Source: Streptomyces glaucescens (GTDB lineage: Bacteria > Actinomycetota > Actinomycetes > Streptomycetales > Streptomycetaceae). From it: 44,244 nt of DNA. This document shows positions 34,198 through 42,911 of this stretch, one piece after another. Under the pieces are notes generated by a model. That model saw only the letters and a program-made list of their open reading frames with translations, was not told the DNA's origin and made no database searches. Where the stretch lies: the NCBI RefSeq assembly GCF_002154375.1, contig NZ_MUND01000147.1, positions 1 to 44,244 on the forward strand. Reading direction: 5' to 3'. Position 1 is the first letter of the stretch; each line of letters opens with the position of its first letter. Position numbers and translations under genes: made by a program.

Positions 34198-35958
34198 GTG
34201 CGCATGGTCAACACCTCACGGCGGCGGATGCTCGCCGCCTTCGCGGCCTCCGCCGCCTCCCTCCCGCTCACCGCTCTGGCCGCGTCCGACGCCCGGGCCG
34301 CCGCGTCGGTCGCCGCGGTGGATCCGCTCACCGGCCCGTCCGCCCTCGGCACGGCCGGGTCGGCGGTGACCCTCGCGCCGCTCGACGCCTCGTACTTCTC
34401 CGCGCTCACCCTGGGCAGCCCCCTCACGGCGACCGTGCTGCCCGGAACCCCGGCGCGCACCGAGATAACCTCCGGCGGCCGGCGCGTGGCACTGCTGACC
34501 CACGGCGCCCGGACCGTCCTGCTGCCCGGCCCGCGGCGCACGTTCGCCGAGAACAAGCGCCCCTTCGCCGACGACTTCACGCGCACCCTGCCGGACCTGA
34601 CGCTCCCGGAGGAACAGCGCCAGTACTGGGGCTCGTCCCCCGGGGGTGGCAGCTGGTCCACGCTCGGCCCGGCGGCCGGCGACTACTCGGTCACGCCCGG
34701 CGCCGGAGTCATCGCCCTCACCACCGACCACGCCAGCCGGCACGCCACCCTGCGCGACGCCGACATCGCCGACGTGGACGTGCGCTGCGTCGGCCGGTTC
34801 GACAAGGTGCCGACGGGGCAGGCCTGCTCGTTCGCGCTGTCCTTCGGCTACCAGAATCCCCACGACAACTACCGGGCCCGGCTGTCGTTCCTGACCACGG
34901 GCGCCGTCGAACTGCGCGTCGAGAAGGAGGTCGCCGACACGGTCGCCCCGCTCGAACCGGCGGTGACCGTCGCCACCTCGGTCGCGGCCGGCACCGACTT
35001 CACCGTCCGGGTGCGCCGGGAGGGCACCCGGATCCGGGTCAAGGCCTGGCGCACCGCCTCGGCCGAGCCGTCCGCGTGGACCGTCGACACCACCGACCCG
35101 ACCTTCGGCCCGGGACGGGTCGGCCTGCGCGCGCTGGCCAACGACGGCTGCACCAACCTGCCCGTGAAGCTGTCCGTGAGCCGCTTCGAGGTGTCCGCCG
35201 CCACCTGGGCCGTGCCTCCGGCCGTCACCCACGGCGACTGGGTGCGCGTGCTGCCCGAACCCTTCGACGGCACCTGGACGGACGCCCTGGAGCGGACCGT
35301 CCGCGCCTGGGCGGGCTCCACGGCACCCGACGTCCTGGCGTACGCCGCCATGTTCCTCGGCGGGGCACCCGCCGTCACGGCGGGCGCGGGTCCCGCCCAG
35401 GGCAGGCAGGTCCTCGGCGAGGCCGGTTACGGCTACCTGGATCCCCAGGGATACCGCTACGAGGGCGCCGACTTCCACGAGTACATGAACAGTGGCTGGA
35501 CCTTCCCCGACGGCACCCACACCGGGCCGTCGAGCAAGCAGGCCGGCAACCTGGACTGCTCGGGCTACACGCGCATGGTGTACGGCTACCACATGGGTGT
35601 GCCGCTCGCCGCGGGCGCGGACACCTCCGGGCTGCGTATCCCGCGCAAGTCCCGGGACATCGCGAACCACGCGCCGGGCGTGCTCGTGGACCGGACGGAC
35701 GGCAGCCGGCCGCCCGCCGCGGCCCAGCTCCAGCCCGGCGACCTCGTGCTGTTCAACGCCGACTCGGGTGACGACAACCCGACGGCCACCGTCGACCACG
35801 TCGGCATCTACCTCGGCCGTGACGCGGCGGGCAAGCGGCGGTTCCTGTCCAGCCGCAAGACGGTGAACGGACCCACGATGGGCGACCTCGGAGGCCCCTC
35901 GCTGCTGGACGGCACGGGCACCTACGCGACGACGCTGCACACCGTACGCCGTATCTGA
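34198..35958 (+). CDS. Tat-exported protein with a LamG/family-16-like module and an NlpC/P60-like C-terminal domain
   Basis: This 586-aa protein (GTG 34198; ATG 34204 is an alternative) has a twin-arginine signal, SRRRMLAAF followed by Ala-rich hydrophobic residues and ASDARA. Residues about 120-340 look like a jelly-roll carbohydrate-binding fold (FADDFTRTL, WGSSPGGGSWSTLGP, GFQNP-like YQNPHDNYRARLSF). Residues about 425-586 form an NlpC/P60-like domain: nucleophile C454 in LDCSGYTRMVYG, H534 in VDHVGIYLG, and the LQPGDLVLF strand. NlpC/P60 enzymes cut peptidoglycan stem peptides or other amides. The domain is preceded by an unusual WTFPDGTHTGPS segment. The substrate is uncertain. Confidence 0.82.
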   Translation: MRMVNTSRRRMLAAFAASAASLPLTALAASDARAAASVAAVDPLTGPSALGTAGSAVTLAPLDASYFSALTLGSPLTATVLPGTPARTEITSGGRRVALLTHGARTVLLPGPRRTFAENKRPFADDFTRTLPDLTLPEEQRQYWGSSPGGGSWSTLGPAAGDYSVTPGAGVIALTTDHASRHATLRDADIADVDVRCVGRFDKVPTGQACSFALSFGYQNPHDNYRARLSFLTTGAVELRVEKEVADTVAPLEPAVTVATSVAAGTDFTVRVRREGTRIRVKAWRTASAEPSAWTVDTTDPTFGPGRVGLRALANDGCTNLPVKLSVSRFEVSAATWAVPPAVTHGDWVRVLPEPFDGTWTDALERTVRAWAGSTAPDVLAYAAMFLGGAPAVTAGAGPAQGRQVLGEAGYGYLDPQGYRYEGADFHEYMNSGWTFPDGTHTGPSSKQAGNLDCSGYTRMVYGYHMGVPLAAGADTSGLRIPRKSRDIANHAPGVLVDRTDGSRPPAAAQLQPGDLVLFNADSGDDNPTATVDHVGIYLGRDAAGKRRFLSSRKTVNGPTMGDLGGPSLLDGTGTYATTLHTVRRI

Positions 35959-36095
35959 GACCCCACCCGCGTGGAGAGGACTCCCGCCCGCCGCACGTTT
36001 CATCACAGGAATTCCTTTTGCGAAGCGGCGGGCGGGGCATGCGGTCATACGAGCCCGCGCTGGAGCGCCGGGCGTGATCTGGGGAGACTGTTGGT

Positions 36096-36899
36096 ATGGA
36101 TGTTGCCCGGCGGAACAATGTCACCGTCACCGGCAACCCGCAGGGACCGGCCGTACTGCTGGCCCACGGGTTCGGCTGCGACCAGAACATGTGGCGGTCG
36201 ACGGTTCCCGCCCTGGTCGAGGACTACCGAGTGGTGCTCTTCGACTACGTCGGGTCGGGCCGCTCCGACCCCTCCGCGTTCGTCCCGGACCGGTACGCCT
36301 CCCTGGAGGGCTACGCCCGCGACGTGGTCGAGGTCTGCGAGGCGCTCGACCTGCGCGACGCGGCGTTCGTGGGGCACTCCGTCAGCGCCATGATCGGGGT
36401 GCTGGCCGCCGACATGGCTCCGGAACGGATCGGTGCGCTGGTGATGGTCGCCCCGTCGCCGCGGTACATCGACGACGAGGACTACCGGGGCGGGTTCAGC
36501 GCGCAGGACATCGACGAGCTGCTGGACGCGCTGGAGTCGAACTACCTGGGCTGGTCGGCGGTGATGGCGCCGGTCATCATGGGCAACGCCGACCGGCCCG
36601 AACTCGGCGAGGAACTGAAGAACAGCTTCTGCGCCACCGACCCGGACATGGCCCGGGTCTTCGCCCGCACCACGTTCCTGTCGGACTCGCGGGACGACCT
36701 GAAGCGGGTGCGTGTCCCGACGCTCGTGCTGGACTGCACGAACGACGCCATCGCACCCCGGGAGGTCGGTGCCTTCGTGCACCGGTCGATACCCGGCTCG
36801 ACGCTCGTCACGCTCGACGCGACCGGCCACTGCCCGCACATGTCCGCGCCCGAGGCCACCAACGAGGCGATCACCAGGTTCCTGGCGGGCCTGCGATGA
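36096..36899 (+). CDS. rsbQ: RsbQ-type alpha/beta-hydrolase
   Basis: This 267-aa protein closely follows RsbQ: LLAHGFGCDQNMWRSTVPAL, VVLFDYVGSGRSD, nucleophile elbow GHSVSAMIG (S95), LVMVAPSPRYIDD, and the terminal GHCPHMSAPEAT (catalytic His). In Bacillus subtilis RsbQ is needed for the phosphatase RsbP to sense energy stress, probably by making or carrying a hydrophobic ligand for the PAS domain. Here the next gene encodes an RsbP-like protein and overlaps it (ATGA), a strong functional link. The same fold includes plant strigolactone and karrikin receptors. Confidence 0.92.
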   Translation: MDVARRNNVTVTGNPQGPAVLLAHGFGCDQNMWRSTVPALVEDYRVVLFDYVGSGRSDPSAFVPDRYASLEGYARDVVEVCEALDLRDAAFVGHSVSAMIGVLAADMAPERIGALVMVAPSPRYIDDEDYRGGFSAQDIDELLDALESNYLGWSAVMAPVIMGNADRPELGEELKNSFCATDPDMARVFARTTFLSDSRDDLKRVRVPTLVLDCTNDAIAPREVGAFVHRSIPGSTLVTLDATGHCPHMSAPEATNEAITRFLAGLR

Positions 36900-38167
36900 T
36901 GTGCCGCGAAGAGCACGACCCGCGCGGCGCCGACCAGGCGGTCTTCGCCGCGCTGCTGGAGGACAGCGCGGAGGAGCTGTACGAGAGCGCGCCGTGCGGA
37001 TACCTGTCCACCCTGATGGACGGCACCATCGCGAAGATCAACGCGACGCTGCTGGGCTGGCTCGGCCGGGAGCGGGCGGCCGTCGTGGGCCGGATGCGCT
37101 TCAGCGACCTGCTGACCGTGGGCGGCAGGCTGTACCACGAGACGCACTTCGCGCCGCTGCTGCGGATGCAGGGTGAGATCAGCGGGATCGCCCTGGAGAT
37201 CAGACAGGCCGACGGCGGACGTGTCCCGGTGCTGGTCTCCTCCGTGGTCAAGCACGGCAGCACCGGTGAGCCCCTGCTGATCCGCACCACCGTCTTCGAC
37301 GCCCGCGACCGCCGCGCCTACGAGGAGGAACTCCTGCGCGGCCGGAAGGTGGCCGAGGAGGCGCGCAGACAGGCGGAGGCCGACCGCGCCCGGCTCCAGG
37401 ACGCCCTCGCGGTGCTCCAGCAGGCGCTGCTGCCCGACGCCCTGCCGCCGATACCCGGCGTCGAGACGGCCTCCTACTACCACACCGCCTCGCCCGACCG
37501 TCTCGGTGGCGACTTCTACGACGTCTTCCCCATCGACGGCAAACGCTTCGGGTTCTTCCTCGGCGACGTGTGCGGCAAGGGCCCGCGGGCCGCGGCGGTC
37601 ACCTCGCTGACCCGCTACACGCTCCGTGCCGCCGCCCTGCACGACCCCGACCCCGTCTCCGCCCTCACCACGCTGAACAAGGTGCTCCACGAGCGCTACG
37701 CGGGGGAGGGGGACCCGCGTTTCTGCACGGTCGTCTTCGGCGTTCTCGAACCCGACGCCGCGACCGGACAGACGGCCGTCCATCTCGCCTCGGGCGGCCA
37801 CCCTCCCGCCCTCGTCCTGCGGGCCGACGGCACAGCCGGCTTCCTGCCCACCCCGGGCGGTCTCCTCGTCGGCATCCTGCCCGCCGCGCCGTTCGCCACC
37901 GCCACGACCGTCCTCACCGCAGGCGACACCCTCCTCCTCTACACCGACGGCCTCACCGAAGCCCGCACCGGCGAGGGACGCGCCCGCCTGTACGGGGACG
38001 AGGCCCTGCTCTCCTTCGTGACCGACCACGCGGGCGAACGCCCGCCCGACGTGATCCACGCCCTCACCGAGCTGCTCCGCGGTTTCGGTGACGGCCTCGA
38101 CGACGACACCGCCCTCCTCGCCCTAGGCGTGCCCGCACCCGGCACGGAGACGAAACACACGATATGA
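36896..38167 (+). CDS. rsbP: RsbP-type PAS-PP2C phosphatase
   Basis: This 423-aa protein has a PAS domain (about 28-140: ESAPCGYLSTLMDGTIAKIN, GRMRFSDLLTVGG), a connecting coiled coil (about 140-180: YEEELLRGRKVAEEARRQAE), and a SpoIIE-type PP2C domain (about 190-415) with the metal-binding residues in LGGDFYDVF, LGDVCGKGPRAAAVT, YTDGLTEAR and DDDTALLALG. This matches RsbP, which dephosphorylates an RsbV-type protein when energy falls. The start is at 36896 or the next ATG at 36899, both overlapping the rsbQ stop. The stop overlaps the STAS gene (ATGA), so all three are coupled. Confidence 0.92.
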   Translation: MMCREEHDPRGADQAVFAALLEDSAEELYESAPCGYLSTLMDGTIAKINATLLGWLGRERAAVVGRMRFSDLLTVGGRLYHETHFAPLLRMQGEISGIALEIRQADGGRVPVLVSSVVKHGSTGEPLLIRTTVFDARDRRAYEEELLRGRKVAEEARRQAEADRARLQDALAVLQQALLPDALPPIPGVETASYYHTASPDRLGGDFYDVFPIDGKRFGFFLGDVCGKGPRAAAVTSLTRYTLRAAALHDPDPVSALTTLNKVLHERYAGEGDPRFCTVVFGVLEPDAATGQTAVHLASGGHPPALVLRADGTAGFLPTPGGLLVGILPAAPFATATTVLTAGDTLLLYTDGLTEARTGEGRARLYGDEALLSFVTDHAGERPPDVIHALTELLRGFGDGLDDDTALLALGVPAPGTETKHTI

Positions 38168-38502
38168 GCCCGCTGCAGATCACCCTTCGAGACGCCGTCA
38201 CCGGTCCCGTCCTGAACGTCACCGGCGAACTCGACTACACCAACGCCGCCGAACTGCTGGACCGGATCACCGCGGTCGCCCTGCAGCCGGGCCGGCGCCT
38301 CGTGCTGGACCTGGGCGGCATGAGGTTCTGCGACTCCAGCGGCATCAGCGCCCTGATCGCCGCCCGCAACCACGCCCTCGCCGCCCAGGCCGACTTCGCG
38401 CTCGCCGCCGTACCCGACCACACTCTGCGCGTCCTGCGGATCGTCGGTCTGGACCAGATCCTCACCTTCCACCCCGACAGCGACACCGCCACCCGGCCCT
38501 GA
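38164..38502 (+). CDS. rsbV: STAS-domain anti-anti-sigma factor (RsbV-like)
   Basis: This 112-aa protein is a single STAS domain: VTGELDYTNAAELLDRI and the phosphorylation loop RFCDSSGISALIAARN, with the predicted phospho-Ser at S59 (D57-S-S-G). Unphosphorylated, such a protein binds an anti-sigma kinase and frees its sigma factor. It is the expected substrate of the RsbP-like phosphatase encoded immediately upstream, with which it overlaps by 4 nt. No RsbW-like kinase or sigma factor is present in the window, so the target lies elsewhere. Confidence 0.92.
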   Translation: MSPLQITLRDAVTGPVLNVTGELDYTNAAELLDRITAVALQPGRRLVLDLGGMRFCDSSGISALIAARNHALAAQADFALAAVPDHTLRVLRIVGLDQILTFHPDSDTATRP

Positions 38503-38552
38503 GCGGCCCATCGGGTCCAGCGGCGAACGGGCAGGCCCACAGCCCTGGAACG

Positions 38553-38586
38553 GGCCCGGTCGCGGCATCCGCCCGACCGGTGGGCC
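38553..38586 (+). terminator. Imperfect hairpin after the rsb operon
   Basis: GGCCCGGTCG (38553-38562) can pair with CGACC-GGT-GGGCC (38574-38586), leaving a 3-nt bulge. It lies 51 nt after the STAS gene stop and is a plausible terminator. Confidence 0.4.
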
Positions 38587-38691
38587 GACCGGCCGAGTTG
38601 AGACGGCACGCTCCCAAAGGTTCACCCGTACGCGACCGTTCGGTCAGCCGAGGGGCTGGGCACGTTCCTCACTGACCGTCATGCTCCGTAC

Positions 38692-39984
38692 ATGACACGT
38701 AACGCGAAGAGATCCGCTGCCGCTCGTGCCGTGACGGTCGCCGCTGCCGCCCTGACGCTTCTGCTGACCTCCACCTCCCACTCCGGTGCCGCCGAACCGG
38801 CCGGTCCCCGACTGCCGTTGGGCGACGCCGACCTGGTCGAGACGCGCAGCAGCCGGACGCTGGCGGACGGCGTCACCCTCACCCGCATCGTCCGGGGCAC
38901 CGAGCCCGCGCCCCCCGGCGAGATCAACACGACGACCCGCGGCCCCTGGGTGGTCAACGTGCTCACGATCGACCCGCGCAGGGCGGACGGGCACCTCGCC
39001 GTCACCTACGGTCCCGACCTCGCCGCCACCGAGCGGACCACCGACCTGGTCCGCTCGGCCGGCGCGCTGGTCGGCGTCAACGCCTCCTTCTTCACCTTCA
39101 CCGCCAACCGGCAGTACCCCGGCGACCCGGTCGGACTCGGCCTGTACGACGGGCGCCTGCTCAGCGAGCCCACCACAGACCCCACCGAGGCGGACTTCGT
39201 CCTGGACGCCCGCACCCACCGCACCCTCATGGGCAAGCTCAAGTGGTTCGGCAAGGTGAAGAACCGCGAGACCGGGGCCGAACTGCCCCTGGAGTTCCTC
39301 AACCACCCGCCGGTGGTGCCCCCCGACTGCGCCGTGCCGGCCCCCGGCGCGACGTGCGCCTCACCCGGTGACGTCGTGCGCTTCACCCACGACTTCGCGC
39401 CGGCCACGCCCAGCGGCGCCGGTGCCGAGGTCGTCCTCGACCGGAAGGGCTGCGTCGTCCGCACGGCGACGACCCGCGGTACCGCGCTGGCCCCGGGGGA
39501 GACGTCCCTCCAGGCGACCGGCCGGGAGAGCGCGGACCTGCTGCGCGTCGCGGGCAACGGCTGTCTGCGGACCACCTCCCAGCTCCTCGACGAGCGCGGC
39601 CGGCGCATCCCCGTCCGCGACGGCCTGTACGGGGTGAACGGGCGCTACCGCCTCACCCGGGACGGCGAGATCGTCGTTCCCGACGGCGTCGGCAGCTTCT
39701 TCGACCGCAACCCGCGCACCATCGCCGGCACCATGCGCGACGGCCGGATCGTCCTCGTCACCATCGACGGCCGGATGACGACCAGTGTCGGCACCACCAT
39801 GAAGGAGACCGCCGCCGTGGCCCACGCCCTGGGCCTGCGGGACGCGGTCAACCTCGACGGCGGCGGTTCCACCACCATGTCCCTGCAAGGCACCCTCGTG
39901 AACAAGCCGAGCGGTGCCACCGAACGCCCCGTCGGCGACGCGCTCGTCTACCTGGAAGGGCCCTACCGGCCGAGCCGCGCCTGA
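38692..39984 (+). CDS. Secreted phosphodiester glycosidase (NAGPA-domain) protein
   Basis: This 430-aa protein has an N-terminal signal peptide (basic MTRNAKRSAAARA, hydrophobic VTVAAAALTLLLT, cleavage near SGAAEP). The body holds the NAGPA fold: VGVNASFFTF, then FFDRNPRTIAGTMRDG, LVTIDGR and the signature NLDGGGSTTM near the C terminus. The family takes its name from the uncovering enzyme that removes N-acetylglucosamine from phosphodiesters, and bacterial members act on cell-wall glycopolymers; the exact substrate is not predictable. A Cys-containing insertion (DCAVPAPGATC) lies near 205. Monocistronic. Confidence 0.88.
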   Translation: MTRNAKRSAAARAVTVAAAALTLLLTSTSHSGAAEPAGPRLPLGDADLVETRSSRTLADGVTLTRIVRGTEPAPPGEINTTTRGPWVVNVLTIDPRRADGHLAVTYGPDLAATERTTDLVRSAGALVGVNASFFTFTANRQYPGDPVGLGLYDGRLLSEPTTDPTEADFVLDARTHRTLMGKLKWFGKVKNRETGAELPLEFLNHPPVVPPDCAVPAPGATCASPGDVVRFTHDFAPATPSGAGAEVVLDRKGCVVRTATTRGTALAPGETSLQATGRESADLLRVAGNGCLRTTSQLLDERGRRIPVRDGLYGVNGRYRLTRDGEIVVPDGVGSFFDRNPRTIAGTMRDGRIVLVTIDGRMTTSVGTTMKETAAVAHALGLRDAVNLDGGGSTTMSLQGTLVNKPSGATERPVGDALVYLEGPYRPSRA

Positions 39985-40279
39985 GCCAAGGACCGCCCAT
40001 GATGCCGCGTCCACGACACCGCCCGCTCGTGGGCGCAGCATTCAAATGGCCTGTGTCCGCCCTTAGCTGACAGACCGTCGGTAGATCTGCCGTGAACCGC
40101 CCTCCGGGCCGGGCCGAGCGGCCTCGGCGGGCGGGAAGCCGAGGCCGCTCGTGGAACACGCGCGCACCGCTGCCGACGACGCCCGGGTGGTCGTCCCCGA
40201 ACGTGACCACCTCGACGGTGCCCGGGCTCCGCACGAACCGGGGTACCGCCTCCGGTCAGCAGGGGCAGCGCCGCGTGCC
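39985..40279. other. Gene-free convergent intergenic region
   Basis: These 295 nt lie between two converging genes. They contain a strong hairpin (40115-40151) and a less GC-rich patch at about 40030-40090. No coding-like frame stands out on either strand. Confidence 0.5.
40115..40151. terminator. Strong hairpin between convergent genes
   Basis: A perfect 14-bp stem (CGAGCGGCCTCGGC with its complement at 40138-40151) and a 9-nt loop make a likely bidirectional terminator for the glycosidase gene and the BtrH-like gene, although 131-129 nt from each stop. Confidence 0.7.
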
Positions 40280-41272
40280 CTACCGACTCCCCAGCAGGCT
40301 CAGTGCCTCCATGGCCTCGCGTTCCAGGCGTGAGAGGTCGCGGAGGACGCCACCGGCCTGCGCGAGGCATTCGGCGTCGCCTGACTCGCCGGCCTTGGCG
40401 ATGAGGCCGGCGACCTCCGTCCACAGGGTGGCCGCCTCGGCGTACAAGCGGTGACCGGAGCGCAGGTGGCCGCTGTCGACGAGCTGGGCGCATTCGGCCA
40501 GGAAGTCGCGGTAGAGATTGCGGAACAGCGCCCCGCCCGTTCCGGCCTTCTCCATCAGGAGGGCCGCCTGCGGCAGGTCCCGCTGCGGGTCGTCGGTCCG
40601 CTGGAGCCAGGTGCGCACCCGCTTGCCGGCCTTCTCGATGCCCCGGTGGCCCAGGTTGGCGATGGGCGGGTTCAGGAAGGCGTCGGCGCAGCCGGTGATG
40701 GCGGGGACGACCCGGTCTCGGAGGGAGGGCGGATCCTCCGGAACGGTGAGGGTGAAGGACCGGTGTCTGGCGGTCATCGGGCCGCGCGCGGCTCTCGCAG
40801 CGGCGAGAGCGGCACGGCTGGTGGAGACCGCTCCGCCCTGTTGCGCGGTGTCGACCAGGTAGGCGTCGTGGTCGTCGTAGCCGTACATGGCGACGACATG
40901 GCCGCCGAAGTGGACCTTCGAGGTGAAGTAGTCGAGGTGGTAGCTGTCGAGCTGGAGTCCGACGGGTCGGCCGGCGTCGATGAGGGTGGCCACGTTCTCC
41001 CAGGCTCTGCGCGGGGAGGCGGTCTCCCGGACCTCGAGTTCCAGCCCGAGGGCCGAGGCCAGGTTCCGGGTGAGTTCGAACGGCTTGACGCGGCCCCCGA
41101 GGAAGGGGAAGCCCATGTTCTTGCTGTCCCAGTAGACGAAGGACAGACCGGAACCCAGGCCGAAGAGCATGGGCTCGGACAGATCGAGCCCTTGATGCCG
41201 CAGCAGCACCCCCAGGGTCGTCGTCTCGCAGTGCTGCGTGGCGCGCACATCGACGTCTCTCACCTTTGCCAT
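40280..41272 (-). CDS. BtrH N-terminal / DUF4872 domain protein
   Basis: This 330-aa protein begins with the BtrH-type N terminus: QHCETTTLGVLLRHQGLDLS (C15 the likely nucleophile), EPMLFGLGSGLSFVYW, LQLDSYHLDYF, FGGHVVAMYGYDDHDAYLVD (likely catalytic His and Asp). The fold is papain-like. BtrH transfers an acyl chain in butirosin biosynthesis, and stand-alone homologues act as amide-forming or amide-cleaving enzymes. The C-terminal half is all helical (DUF4872-like), with a conserved LLMEKAGTGGALFRNLYRDF. No biosynthetic cluster surrounds it. ATG at 41272 after AGGAGG. Confidence 0.85.
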   Translation of the reverse strand: MAKVRDVDVRATQHCETTTLGVLLRHQGLDLSEPMLFGLGSGLSFVYWDSKNMGFPFLGGRVKPFELTRNLASALGLELEVRETASPRRAWENVATLIDAGRPVGLQLDSYHLDYFTSKVHFGGHVVAMYGYDDHDAYLVDTAQQGGAVSTSRAALAAARAARGPMTARHRSFTLTVPEDPPSLRDRVVPAITGCADAFLNPPIANLGHRGIEKAGKRVRTWLQRTDDPQRDLPQAALLMEKAGTGGALFRNLYRDFLAECAQLVDSGHLRSGHRLYAEAATLWTEVAGLIAKAGESGDAECLAQAGGVLRDLSRLEREAMEALSLLGSR

Positions 41273-41533
41273 GCCTTACCCTCCTGCTCGTCTCGCACGC
41301 CCCCGGGGGGACCCACCCACGGCGGGAGGGCCCAGCCGTACCCCCCCGGCCTGCCTGGGTGTGAACGGGCCGGGGTGAATGGCCGGAGTCTTCCCTGGGC
41401 GGGTCCGCGGCGGCTTCCTACGATGCCATCGCTCCGGCTCATCTCGGCGGTCCCCCTTGATTCTTCATGGAGTCGGGCCGACGAAGGTCCGGGCGCATCC
41501 ACCCCCCACCGATCCGAACGAAGGGGAGAGACC

Positions 41534-42184
41534 ATGGCAAGTGGGCTGCTCCTGAGCGGCACGGTCGCCGCGCTCGTCACCGCCGCGCTGCCCGCGCACG
41601 ACCCGTCCACCGGGTTCGTCGATCCGCCGCCGGACAAGATCGTCATCAACGTCGCCACCGTCAACGGCTCCGGCTGCCCCGCGGGCACCGCCGCCGTCGC
41701 CGTCTCCGAGGACAACACCGCGTTCACGGTGACCTACAGCGACTACCTCGCCCAGGCCGGTGGCGACTCCGACCCGACGGCGTTCCGCAAGAACTGTCAG
41801 CTCAACCTGATCGTCCACGTACCGCAGGGCTTCACGTACGCCATCGCGAGCGCGGACTACCGGGGCTTCGCCGCGCTCCAGCCCGGTGCCACGGCCGTCC
41901 AGCGGGCCTCGTACTACTTCCAGGGCTCGTCGCAGACGGCGTTCAAGAGCCACCCCCTCGCGGGCGCCTACAACGACAACTGGCAGGTCACCGACGTCAC
42001 CGACTGGGCGCAACTGGTGTGGGCGCCGTGCGGCGTGCAGCGCAACTTCAACATCAACACGGAGATCCGTGTCAACGCGGGCACCTCCTCGCCGGGCAAG
42101 GTCAGCTTCATGACGATGGACTCGACCGACGGCGACATCAGCACGGTGTACCACATGGCGTGGAAGGAGTGCCCCGGCGGGTGA
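41534..42184 (+). CDS. Secreted DUF4360-family protein
   Basis: This 216-aa protein starts at ATG 41534 after GGGGAGAG with a short signal sequence (MASGLLLSGTVAALVTAALP). The mature part shows the DUF4360 pattern: VINVATVNGSGCPAGTAAVA, FTVTYSDYLAQ, KNCQLNLIVHVPQGFTYAIA, and a final pair APCGVQRNFNINTEIRV / YHMAWKEC. Four cysteines (in SGCP, KNCQ, APCG and KECP) suggest two disulfides. The family is common as small exported beta-proteins in actinobacteria and fungi, and its role is unknown. Confidence 0.88.
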   Translation: MASGLLLSGTVAALVTAALPAHDPSTGFVDPPPDKIVINVATVNGSGCPAGTAAVAVSEDNTAFTVTYSDYLAQAGGDSDPTAFRKNCQLNLIVHVPQGFTYAIASADYRGFAALQPGATAVQRASYYFQGSSQTAFKSHPLAGAYNDNWQVTDVTDWAQLVWAPCGVQRNFNINTEIRVNAGTSSPGKVSFMTMDSTDGDISTVYHMAWKECPGG

Positions 42185-42265
42185 GCGGAGTCCGCCCGGG
42201 GGCGGGCGGGGACGCGCCGGCCGGAACGGTCAGTTTTCGAGAAGCGTCGGCGGCCCGGCGCCGCC

Positions 42266-42271
42266 TACGGT
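42266..42271 (+). promoter_or_regulatory. -10 element TACGGT of a probable leaderless promoter
   Basis: TACGGT ends 7 nt before the ATG of the VOC gene (42279), and no ribosome-binding site lies between. Transcription would start at or next to the A of the ATG, a common arrangement in actinobacteria. The -35 is not clear. Confidence 0.45.
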
Positions 42272-42278
42272 CGAAGAC

Positions 42279-42911
42279 ATGAACTCCATCGACTTCGTCA
42301 CCCTGGAGGTGGCCGACACCGCGGCCGCCGCCCGCTTCTACTCCACCGCCTTCGGGCTGGACTCCGCGCAGGTGCGCCTGCGTGGCTCGAAGACCCCGAC
42401 GACCGGCTTCCGCGGTTTCACGCTGTCCCTCGTGGTGTCCCAGCCGGGCAATGTGGACGCGCTCGTCGGCGCCGCCCGCGAGGCGGGTGCCACCGTCCTC
42501 AAGCCCGCGTCGAAGTCGCTGTGGGGCTACGGCGGCGTGGTGCAGGCTCCGGACGGCACGATCTGGCAGATCGCGACGTCGGCGAAGAAGGACACCCGGC
42601 CGGTCACCCGGGACGTCGACGAGATCGTGCTCCTGCTGGGCGTCGAGGACGTGAAGGCGAGCAAGCAGTTCTACGTCGGGCAGGGCCTCACCGTGGGCAA
42701 GAGCTTCGGCGGCAAGTACGTCGAGTTCGCCACGGGGCCGGGCACCGTCAAGCTGTCCCTGTACAAGCGTCGTGCTCTCGCCAAGGTCGCCGGGGTCCCG
42801 GCCGAAGGCAGCGGTTCGCACCGGATCGTGCTGTCCGGCGCCACCAGCCCGTTCAGCGACCCGGACGGGTTCGTCTGGGAATCCACCGCCCCGGTGCCCC
42901 AGGCCGGCTGA
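42279..42911 (+). CDS. VOC-superfamily (glyoxalase-like) protein
   Basis: This 210-aa protein comprises two beta-alpha-beta-beta-beta units: IDFVTLEVADTAAAARFYST and FGGVVQAPDG-like YGGVVQAPDGTIWQIATS in the first, EIVLLLGVEDVKASKQFYVG and SPFSDPDGFVWES in the second. Members bind a divalent metal or act as resistance/sequestration proteins. The His/Glu metal set is incomplete, so it may not be catalytic. No ribosome-binding site precedes it, and the TACGGT 7 nt upstream suggests a leaderless mRNA. Confidence 0.88.
   Translation: MNSIDFVTLEVADTAAAARFYSTAFGLDSAQVRLRGSKTPTTGFRGFTLSLVVSQPGNVDALVGAAREAGATVLKPASKSLWGYGGVVQAPDGTIWQIATSAKKDTRPVTRDVDEIVLLLGVEDVKASKQFYVGQGLTVGKSFGGKYVEFATGPGTVKLSLYKRRALAKVAGVPAEGSGSHRIVLSGATSPFSDPDGFVWESTAPVPQAG

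Noticed and set aside
34216..36048. 610-codon minus-strand frame opposite the NlpC/P60-like gene
   Set aside because: Shadow frame, rich in Gly/Arg/Val and without domains.
35997..36095. Sigma-B-like promoter ahead of the rsbQ-rsbP-rsbV operon
   Set aside because: A GTTTC occurs at the left of this interval but no GGGTAT/GGGTAC follows at 14-16 nt, so the match is not supported.
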